From the NCBI RefSeq assembly GCF_000993805.1, contig NZ_CP009961.1, positions 1,450,453 through 1,514,452 on the forward strand: a stretch of 64,000 nt of DNA, in the 5' to 3' direction. A program made the translations under genes and the position numbers. This document shows, piece after piece, positions 51,161 to 61,625 of the stretch; the stretch's first letter is position 1, and every line of letters begins with the position of its first letter. The notes below the pieces were generated by a model that was not told the DNA's origin, did no database searches, and saw only the letters and a program-made list of their open reading frames with translations. This stretch comes from Thermofilum uzonense (lineage in GTDB: Archaea > Thermoproteota > Thermoprotei > Thermofilales > Thermofilaceae).

Positions 51161-51230
51161 CCCGCTCTGCGCCACTAGGGCGGGCTCCCGGTTACCCTTC
51201 TTAGGGGTTATTGTTTCCGGCTGGTACTTT
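51161..51230 (-). ncRNA. TnpB-associated 3' structured RNA element (omega-RNA-like)
   Basis: The reverse strand downstream of and overlapping the tnpB stop reads AACAATAACCCC, then GGGTAACCGGGAGCC and a closing stem GCCCGC/GCGGGT. The same element follows TnpB remnants b and c, with the stem changed to GCCGCC/GGCGGC and GCCGCC/GGCGGT, i.e. base changes that keep pairing. In IS605-type systems this right-end RNA is the guide scaffold; here that role is inferred. Confidence 0.62.
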
Positions 51231-52740
51231 TTTCTCCTCGTTTAGCGGCCACTACGCCTTGGTGGGTCGGGGTGTAGGTCTCGATTCTCGTCGGTGTCGG
51301 CGGGGTGTATCCCGCCTTGTGGGCGATGTTCAAGCATGCGTTTATGTCCGCGTGTATCTCGAGGCCGCACCGGGGGCACTTGTAGAGGCCGCGGTGGACG
51401 CGGGCCTCCTTGTCCTCGTAGCCACAGTGAGAGCACGTGATCGATGTCTTGCTCTCGTCGACGACGAAGACTTTCATCCCGTGCTCGCTGGCGACCTCGG
51501 CGAGCCATGTGATGATTTTCCTGTAGCCCCAGACGTTGCTGTTCCACTTGTTGCCCTTTTCGTGGATTATGTCGTATGGGAGGCCGACGTAGATTGTGTC
51601 CACGCCCTCCTCCCAGAGGAGGCGGACGAGGTGCTTGACGGTGTTGCGTTTCAGGTTCTGCATCCGCCTAGTTCTCTTCTCCACAGCTCTGGCGTAAAAC
51701 AGGTGCCAGCGATGCCAGGGCAAACCGTGGTTCTTGCACTTATCGCGGAGGCTCTGAAACGTCTTCGCCTCCCTGCTCCAGTACTCGTATTCTGCTTTAA
51801 TGGGCCCTCCCCGATATAGGAGGGCCCTCCCTGTGGTAGTCACTGCCGCAATGACGTTGTTGACCCCGAGGTCGATGAAGGCCTTCTCCCCACCCCGGGG
51901 TTGTTGCAACTGGATCCTGTCACGCTCACCGTTGATGTACATGTAGCTATACTTCCTTTCCCGTGGCGCCGGCACGCCCACGTTTACTGGTATGTAGGCG
52001 TACCAGCGCCCGTTGACCTCTTTGACAACGAGAGTTCCCTGCTTGCCGCGCCAGCGCAGTTTCCCGCGGTACGCTAAGGATATCCACTTCCCGGCAACAG
52101 AGACTATGAGTTTGCCCCTCCGCCCCCCCTCGTTGACAACTCTGTAACCTCTCCCTTCGACGAATAGCACTTTTTCCCGTTTTCCGAGCAAGCGATCCTT
52201 CTTGTACCCGGGCGGCCTAGGCTTCATCCACCCGGGCAGCTTGCCCTCCTTTTTCGCCTTGAGTAGTCCAAAAAACCTCTGCCAGTCTTGTTGGAGTTGT
52301 TCCTTGACACCGTCCGCGATGTAGCTCCCTAGACGGGGCCTGCCGCAGAGCCCCCTGCTGTAGGCCCTGTAGAACACCCTGATTATTCTGCTCACTTTCT
52401 CGTCTGTGTAGTTTCTAGTAAAGAATAGCTTTCTGAGGATGAAGTTCACCTCGTTGTACATCTTAGCCGTAGCGTCAGCGAGGGCCTCGAGTTCCCGCTC
52501 CACCTCGGGGTTCAATTTGAGGCGCAGGACGACGGCCCGGACACCCCCCGTTTCGACGGGGGCACACATCTCATCAGTTACCGGGCCACTTTCCTCGCCC
52601 CCGCTTGGCCCCGGAGGAGCGGGAGCCCTCACCGGCCTGTTGTCGCGCTTCTTTCTCCTTGAAGCCCTGGACTTCGCCCCACCCCCACCCCTCGCTCGGG
52701 GCGGGGCCTTTGCAGGCTTCTCCGCTTTTTCAGCTGCCAT
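51208..52740 (-). CDS. tnpB: TnpB-family protein of an IS605-like element
   Basis: RNA-guided nuclease family encoded by transposons. The C-terminal half has RuvC-I F-I-D-L-G-V-N-N (Asp near residue 284), a zinc finger C-S-H-C-G ... C-P-R-C-G (about 436-460) and RuvC-III A-D-I-N-A-C-L-N-I. At the RuvC-II position the usual Glu is absent (Y-V-G-L-P-Y-D-I); the nearest Glu is in H-E-K-G eight residues on. The N terminus carries about 70 Ala/Pro/Arg/Lys-rich residues absent from typical TnpB. ATG 52740 follows GGTGAGGGG. No tnpA is in the window. Confidence 0.9.
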   Translation of the reverse strand: MAAEKAEKPAKAPPRARGGGGAKSRASRRKKRDNRPVRAPAPPGPSGGEESGPVTDEMCAPVETGGVRAVVLRLKLNPEVERELEALADATAKMYNEVNFILRKLFFTRNYTDEKVSRIIRVFYRAYSRGLCGRPRLGSYIADGVKEQLQQDWQRFFGLLKAKKEGKLPGWMKPRPPGYKKDRLLGKREKVLFVEGRGYRVVNEGGRRGKLIVSVAGKWISLAYRGKLRWRGKQGTLVVKEVNGRWYAYIPVNVGVPAPRERKYSYMYINGERDRIQLQQPRGGEKAFIDLGVNNVIAAVTTTGRALLYRGGPIKAEYEYWSREAKTFQSLRDKCKNHGLPWHRWHLFYARAVEKRTRRMQNLKRNTVKHLVRLLWEEGVDTIYVGLPYDIIHEKGNKWNSNVWGYRKIITWLAEVASEHGMKVFVVDESKTSITCSHCGYEDKEARVHRGLYKCPRCGLEIHADINACLNIAHKAGYTPPTPTRIETYTPTHQGVVAAKRGEKSTSRKQ

Positions 52741-53218
52741 CCCCTCACCCCTTTCGGGGGCCCGGGTTCCTCGGCGTGGAGCCGCCGACCATGGCCGGCG
52801 TCCACGCGTCACAGCGTAGCCCGGGCTCCTGTTGCCCGGGGCCCCAGTGAAGGGGCGCAGGCCTGTAGGCCCGGGCCCCTGAGGGGTGGGGTTGTTACCC
52901 GGGAGCCATGCCCCAGCGCGCAGCCCCCCTGTATCACTGCCCCGTCATGCCTGGACGCCCCCTGCGTCTCGGCGCCCACGCGGCCCACCCGGGAGCCGCC
53001 CCCAGTGACTACCCCCTCTTTACCCCCCGCCTCCACCCATTCCAAACTCCGCGTGGGCTTAGCCGCGCCTTGGGGGCTTCAGGGGCTGTGGCCGGAGCCC
53101 TGGGGGCGGGCTGCCGGCCCGCTCTTGGGGCGTTCCTCTAGGCGGACACCCCCATGATGGCCGGGGGCACCCCGGTGAGGGGTAGCGGGCGCGTGCCCCT
53201 CGCCCCGCCCCGCGACCG
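52741..53218. other. GC-rich stretch upstream of tnpB with many short hairpins
   Basis: About 480 nt without a believable gene, visibly richer in G and C than flanking protein genes. Short perfect hairpins occur, such as CCCGGGC/GCCCGGG (about 52819-52839) and GGCCTGTAGGCC (52860-52871). Such composition in a hyperthermophile usually marks stable RNA. I looked for SRP RNA and RNase P RNA signatures on both strands and did not find them convincingly. It may be a 5' untranslated region or an unrecognised RNA. Confidence 0.4.
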
Positions 53219-53414
53219 CCAGACCCCCTCAAAAACACAAGCCTTTCCCGGCGCCCCCGTTTCGCCTCGGGCTACTCCGTGGGCGCCCCTCGGGCCAGGC
53301 GGCCCACGGGGCCGGCGAGGCCCTCACAGGACCCTCCACCCCCTCACAAGGGGGTGCCACCACTAAAGGTTGGGATGGAGGATTAAAAAAGGCTTATGTT
53401 TTGAGGGGGTCTGG
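53219..53414. repeat. inverted repeat pair flanking a GC-rich 140-bp segment
   Basis: The left arm 53219-53246 starts CCAGACCCCCTCAAAA; the right arm 53388-53414 is its inverse complement with one inserted base and one substitution (16 identical bases, then 9 more after the difference). The enclosed segment is GC-rich. The layout resembles a small inverted-repeat element (MITE-like) or the foot of a long RNA hairpin. Confidence 0.75.
53228..53362 (-). ncRNA. candidate structured small RNA inside the inverted repeat
   Basis: On the reverse strand a TATA-like CTTTTTTAATCC (53382-53393) lies about 25 nt before a GC-rich run with a perfect 7-bp hairpin CACCCCC/GGGGGTG and an 8-bp pair CCGTGGGC/GCCCACGG. 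The run ends in TGTTTTTG, a possible terminator. There is no open frame of quality. No family recognised. Confidence 0.4.
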
Positions 53415-53473
53415 TTTCGGCCCATGGTATTTGCTGCGCCGGGCATGCGTGCTGTGCTTTGCCTCTCTCCCTG

Positions 53474-53539
53474 CTTTCTTTTCCCCGAGAGTGCAGGAGC
53501 ACGTCCTTGTGCCCCAGTTTTCTCGGGGAAGCACTGTGT
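53474..53539 (-). repeat. inverted copy of the 16S leader hairpin
   Basis: The reverse strand is identical to 56638-56703 in 65 of 66 positions. It includes the outer stem CCCCGAG/CTCGGGG and the inner stem GGGGCAC/GTGCTCC. The single difference (G for A in the apical loop) leaves all pairs intact. It lies inside the TnpB/cargo unit, behind a TATA-like CTTTTTATACC (about 53642-53652, reverse strand), so it could be expressed as its own RNA. Confidence 0.9.
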
Positions 53540-53698
53540 AGCCGTCGAGGCCGTGTGCCCGCTCATCCCCCCTTGTCGGGGTTGAGGGCCATTGTTGAGG
53601 GCCTTGCGGCGGCCTGTATGATTAATATTATTATTATTCAGGTATAAAAAGACTAATTGTTTACCTTTTTAATGTTCCTGTTTAATGCTTTTTAGCGT

Positions 53699-54160
53699 AT
53701 GCTTGCCTGCACAGCTCTAGTAATGCTTCTCGTCTCTGCGGTGGAGGGCGAGGAGGGTGCTAGGCTGGAGGCTGAGAGTCTCCTGTGGACGGCTGTCTCC
53801 AACCCTCCTAGCGTCGAGGCCGCCGGGAGGCTGGCTGCCTACGCGTCGAGGGTGGTCGAGAGGGAGTACAGGGAGGCCTTGGAGGCTTACAGCCGGGCAT
53901 TGTCCCTCGCCGGTGGCCTCAACCTACACCCGGGGGAGTCCAGGGCTATGCAGGCCTTCCAGGTTGACCACGCGGGGAGGGCGTACCAGGCTCTAAGCGA
54001 GGCGGTCGAGGAGGTGAACATTCGACGCACACGCATCGCCTCCCTAAGGATCTACGCTGACATCCTCCCAGAATACAGGAAGACACTCAACGATATTGAC
54101 GCGATGCTCAGAGAGCTGGAAGAACTCAAAAGCAGGATTGAAGGACTCCTCGAGGAATAG
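53699..54160 (+). CDS. small secreted helical protein associated with TnpB (intact copy D)
   Basis: 153 residues: a short hydrophobic start (L-A-C-T-A-L-V-M-L-L-V-S-A, signal-peptide-like) and then an all-helical body rich in Ala, Glu, Arg with coiled-coil character, ending in the module A-S-L-R-I-Y-A-D-I-L-P-E-Y, then I-D-A-M-L-R-E-L-E-E-L-K-S-R-I-E-G-L-L-E-E. The family is not recognised. Three truncated or broken copies (36175, 40746, 47007) keep only this end. A TATA-like CTTTTTAATG (53665-53674) implies a leaderless message. It is head-to-head with tnpB. Confidence 0.78.
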   Translation: MLACTALVMLLVSAVEGEEGARLEAESLLWTAVSNPPSVEAAGRLAAYASRVVEREYREALEAYSRALSLAGGLNLHPGESRAMQAFQVDHAGRAYQALSEAVEEVNIRRTRIASLRIYADILPEYRKTLNDIDAMLRELEELKSRIEGLLEE

Positions 54161-54295
54161 GAAGCATGCCAAGGCTTTGCCTCGAGGATCGGTCTTTAAA
54201 GGCTCTGGCAAACCAAGTAAATAAAGCAAAAAGCTTTAAATTGCGAAGCAACCATGAATTCCAGGCGTTAAACATGGAGGGAACAGTAGACTTGC

Positions 54296-54352
54296 TCGCC
54301 GAAGTTCATCTTCCGTCAAGTTCACATCAAGACGTTACTGGCGAGCTTCTGG
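54296..54352 (+). repeat. 57-bp exact copy of part of the HD-phosphohydrolase gene
   Basis: Identical to 31661-31717 in the same orientation; similarity stops sharply at both ends. It lies outside any HD gene and covers the 3' end of the UbiD-family gene on the other strand, including its stop. The preceding 54161-54295 shows no recognisable gene or RNA. Confidence 0.95.
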
Positions 54353-55657
54353 TATCCTGGCACGCTTGAACATCCAGTCCGGCTTGCCTAAGGGACGTGT
54401 AGCATCGATTCCCATCTTTGATGTCATGAGGCTCTTCTGGTCAGCTGAGGGGTCTAGGCTACTCCCCCTAACCCCCCTCAATATTATTACGTCTTCGTCC
54501 GGCTGCATCCTTGTAGCTATAGCCCATTCGACTTCTCGGGGGTTGTCGGGATTCACGTCGCCGTCAACCACTACGACGAGCTTGAGCGAGGGGTGTGCTG
54601 CGAAGGCGGCCAAGATAGCGTTTTTGGCATCCCCGTCCACGTTTTTGTCGATGCTGACAACCGCGTAAAGCCACCCGCCCCCGGAAACCGGGAGTCTGAC
54701 CCTATGGACTCTAGGGACAACCTTACTGACAGACTCCCATATGGTTACCTCCCGCGGGAACCCCATAAGTAATATGTGTTCTTCTCCTGAGGGCAGAATC
54801 GAGTAAAACATTGGGCTTGGACGTGCAAGAATCTCGTGTACTTTGAAGACAGGCTCCTCACGCACCTCATCATACGTGCCTAGTATATCCACGAAGGGCC
54901 CTTCCTTAGCCCTCCTATCAAGGAGGAACTCTCCTAGGATCACGTATTCGCTTGGAACCGGTAGGGGGACTCCTTCGAGCAGGTCTACTGTGGCGGCTAG
55001 ACTACCCCCTGCCAGGCTGTTCGCCACTTCGGCCTCGTATACCCCGTAGGGGGGACTTGATGCGGCGGTCAGGTAGAAGATTGGGGGAGCGCCTATAAGT
55101 ATGGCGGCCCTTAATGGGCGCCTCTTCTTCTCGGCTTTCGTAAACATGTGGTAGAGGTGTCTAGGGACAAGTCTGACGGCTAAGTGGTTCTCGTCGAGCA
55201 GCATAGCCCTATGAATACTAGCATTGATAGCGTTTCCGTCGCACTCCTTGGCCACAAAGATTCCAGCCGTTATGTAGTGGCCCCCGTCGAGCTCGAAGAA
55301 CTTTGGGATGGGTAGTTTGTAAAGGTCATCTCCCAGCGAGGCCATCGAGGGGGTTTCCAGTAGCTCGATCTTCCTCGGAGATGCCAGGGCCCTAGACATC
55401 TGCAAATAAGCCTCAGCGTCGCTAGACACGTTCAAAGCCAAATACAGGGCCTCCCGTGAGGCAAGCAGATTCGAGACTATAGGTCCTTTCTCGGAGTTGA
55501 CCAGGATGGGACTAGGCTGAGCCTCCTGAATAAACCTGGCGACCTGGAACTCTAGCTTTAGCATCGAAGAAGGCGATACAAGCCTTTTCCTCGATGAGAG
55601 CTCTTTCAGAAAAAGCCTCAAATCTAGCTCGGGCCTTCCTCCCCCAGTATTAGACAT
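54335..55657 (-). CDS. UbiD-family decarboxylase with an acquired C-terminal end
   Basis: prFMN-dependent (de)carboxylase family; in crenarchaea a UbiD homologue acts as phosphomevalonate-derived anhydromevalonate phosphate decarboxylase in the archaeal isoprenoid pathway, so that role is likely here. Motifs include E-C-D-G-N-A-I-N-A-S, H-L-Y-H-M-F and the late D-V-N-P-D-N-P-R-E-V-E-W-A. 440 residues. The last residues P-E-A-R-Q and the stop lie within the 57-bp HD-derived sequence, so the native C terminus was replaced. It overlaps spt5 by one base. Confidence 0.9.
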   Translation of the reverse strand: MSNTGGGRPELDLRLFLKELSSRKRLVSPSSMLKLEFQVARFIQEAQPSPILVNSEKGPIVSNLLASREALYLALNVSSDAEAYLQMSRALASPRKIELLETPSMASLGDDLYKLPIPKFFELDGGHYITAGIFVAKECDGNAINASIHRAMLLDENHLAVRLVPRHLYHMFTKAEKKRRPLRAAILIGAPPIFYLTAASSPPYGVYEAEVANSLAGGSLAATVDLLEGVPLPVPSEYVILGEFLLDRRAKEGPFVDILGTYDEVREEPVFKVHEILARPSPMFYSILPSGEEHILLMGFPREVTIWESVSKVVPRVHRVRLPVSGGGWLYAVVSIDKNVDGDAKNAILAAFAAHPSLKLVVVVDGDVNPDNPREVEWAIATRMQPDEDVIILRGVRGSSLDPSADQKSLMTSKMGIDATRPLGKPDWMFKRARIPEARQ

Positions 55658-56133
55658 CAGGACTGCGCCTCAGCCTTCTGGACCACCTTTATGTCCTCAG
55701 CGCTGATGGTTACAGGCAACACGTAGACGGCCTCGGCTAACTCCACCTTGACCTCGTTCCTGGTGGGGTCGACGCTGACTATCTTACCCCTCATCCCCGC
55801 AAACGGGCCCCTTATAATCTCTATGATGTCCCCGACTTTCACGCTTTCGACTATGGGCTTCGGCTTGATCAAGGCCTCCATCTCCTGATAGCTTATAGCC
55901 CCTCTGACAGCTCCTCGTACATGCTTCATCCCCATTACGAGCCTCTGGGCCTCGTACAGGGCATCACACTCTATAAACACGAGGCCCCTAACCCCCGGCA
56001 CGACGACGATAGAGTATACCCTGTAGCCACCGCCTTTCGCACGGTTATACAACAGCTGGGCCACGTTGTACTCCTGGCCCACAGTGACGCGGAAGGCATA
56101 GAAACGTGTGCCCTTCGAGCTCTTCTCCCCCAC
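55657..56133 (-). CDS. spt5: transcription elongation factor Spt5 (NusG-like)
   Basis: Binds the RNA polymerase clamp with Spt4. NGN domain at residues 10-90 (F-Y-A-F-R-V-T-V-G-Q-E then V-R-G-L-V-F-I-E) and a KOW domain (V-G-D-I-I-E-I-I-R-G-P-F-A-G-M-R-G) near 100-130. 158 residues. Located between secE and the UbiD gene; secE-spt5 is a conserved archaeal pair. Confidence 0.94.
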   Translation of the reverse strand: MGEKSSKGTRFYAFRVTVGQEYNVAQLLYNRAKGGGYRVYSIVVVPGVRGLVFIECDALYEAQRLVMGMKHVRGAVRGAISYQEMEALIKPKPIVESVKVGDIIEIIRGPFAGMRGKIVSVDPTRNEVKVELAEAVYVLPVTISAEDIKVVQKAEAQS

Positions 56134-56144
56134 TTGTATACACC

Positions 56145-56417
56145 CTAAATCTTGCTTCTACCCCTAAGGTACATTGTGACGAGTACGAGAACCAGGGCTA
56201 CGAGCACACCCCCCACAACCATGTACTCGCGGGGGATAGCCGTGAACCTTGCAAACTCGAGCATGCTTCCTACAAGCTGGAACGCAAAGCCTATGCTCCC
56301 CAGAAGCCCCAAGCCAAGCAGGACTGTTTTGAGTGTAACCATGTACTCCTCTTTCGTCGGCTTAGTAGCAAGCTTCAACACTTTAACCCAGTCTTCGAAG
56401 GTCTCTCTGAGGCCCAC
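56145..56417 (-). CDS. secE: SecE/Sec61 gamma translocon subunit, extended
   Basis: The first 55 residues match archaeal SecE: an amphipathic helix (D-W-V-K-V-L-K-L-A-T-K-P-T-K-E-E-Y) and one membrane segment (L-K-T-V-L-L-G-L-G-L-L-G-S-I-G). Archaeal SecE normally ends there at about 60 residues, but this protein has 90 and a second clear membrane segment (M-V-V-G-G-V-L-V-A-L-V-L-V-L-V). It is directly upstream of spt5. Confidence 0.88.
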   Translation of the reverse strand: MGLRETFEDWVKVLKLATKPTKEEYMVTLKTVLLGLGLLGSIGFAFQLVGSMLEFARFTAIPREYMVVGGVLVALVLVLVTMYLRGRSKI

Positions 56418-56523
56418 AACATTACACCCTGTACCTCATCAACCCTCGATCATAAAAAACTTTGCCGCCGACCGCGTGGGACGGGTCTGAAACACGCAAT
56501 AATAGGAATATTCCTTAAAGTAA

Positions 56524-56534
56524 AGTATATAAAG
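56524..56534 (+). promoter_or_regulatory. TATA box of the rRNA operon
   Basis: AGTATATAAAG lies about 230 nt before the mature 16S start, with purine-rich BRE-like bases before it. Transcription should begin near 56555-56560. The leader that follows (to 56754) is GC-rich and has a perfect hairpin GGGGGAGG/CCTCCCCC at about 56591-56609. Confidence 0.65.
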
Positions 56535-56637
56535 GTCTGATATACAACACTAAAATGCTGCCGTGGACCCCGGCGGCTCGCCTGGATCACGGGGGAGGCA
56601 ACCTCCCCCAATGAAAAGGCGGCCTCCGTCCACGGCA

Positions 56638-56703
56638 ACACAGTGCTTCCCCGAGAAAACTGGGGCACAAGAACGTGCTCCTGCACTCTCGGGGAAAAGA
56701 AAG
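56638..56703 (+). other. hairpin in the 16S leader, duplicated at 53474-53539
   Basis: Two stacked stems, CCCCGAG/CTCGGGG and GGGGCAC/GTGCTCC, with A-rich internal loops. It lies immediately upstream of the 16S processing stem. The same sequence recurs inverted at 53474-53539 within the TnpB/cargo unit. Confidence 0.85.
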
Positions 56704-56704
56704 T

Positions 56705-56723
56705 GAGGCGCGGTGCGCAGGCT
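56705..56723 (+). other. 16S processing stem, left arm
   Basis: Nineteen bases that pair perfectly with 58272-58290. In archaea this helix carries the bulge-helix-bulge cut by the splicing endonuclease to release pre-16S rRNA. Confidence 0.85.
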
Positions 56724-56754
56724 CATAAATGGTGCTCCGCCCGCTCGCGGCCAG

Positions 56755-58256
<1,502 letters not shown>

Positions 58257-58271
58257 TTGATCCGGTCGGAA

Positions 58272-58290
58272 AGCCTGCGCACCGCGCCTC
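58272..58290 (+). other. 16S processing stem, right arm
   Basis: Perfect 19-bp complement of 56705-56723. The spacer that follows (58291-58378) contains a short hairpin and no tRNA gene. Confidence 0.85.
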
Positions 58291-58378
58291 ACGCCTACTC
58301 ATAATGGATGCAACCCCGGAGGCCAGGCCTCCTGGGTGAAGGGCGCAAGCCCCCATGCGACGCCATGGGGGATGATGA

Positions 58379-58392
58379 GCGCCGCGCAGGAG
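58379..58392 (+). other. 23S processing stem, left outer arm
   Basis: Fourteen bases pairing with 61518-61531. Inside it, 58402-58423 pairs perfectly with 61487-61508 (22 bp); 9-nt unpaired segments between the two helices give a bulge-helix-bulge-like layout for 23S release. Confidence 0.8.
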
Positions 58393-58404
58393 TGTGCAGA
58401 TCAG

Positions 58405-61508
<3,104 letters not shown>

Positions 61509-61625
61509 AGCACAAATCTCCTGCGCGGCGCGAATTCATTTTCTTCATTCTTTTGATGTTTTTATTCGTCAACTGTTAATTCATTTTTAGTTGGATAACA
61601 AATTTTAACCTCCCCTTCTACGTAT

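Noticed and set aside
53154-53366. Plus-strand frame in the GC-rich island as a gene
   Set aside because: The peptide is Pro/Arg/Gly-rich with no structure-like pattern, and the frame covers the inverted repeat and hairpins.
52800-53370. SRP (7S) RNA or RNase P RNA in the GC-rich region upstream of tnpB
   Set aside because: I looked on both strands for the SRP domain IV tetraloop region and for the conserved RNase P helix P4 sequences; only weak, scattered resemblance was found. Kept as an unidentified structured region.
58370-58400. Box C-like ATGATGA in the 16S-23S spacer as a C/D sRNA
   Set aside because: No CTGA box follows at a suitable distance, and the bases belong to the 23S processing stem region.
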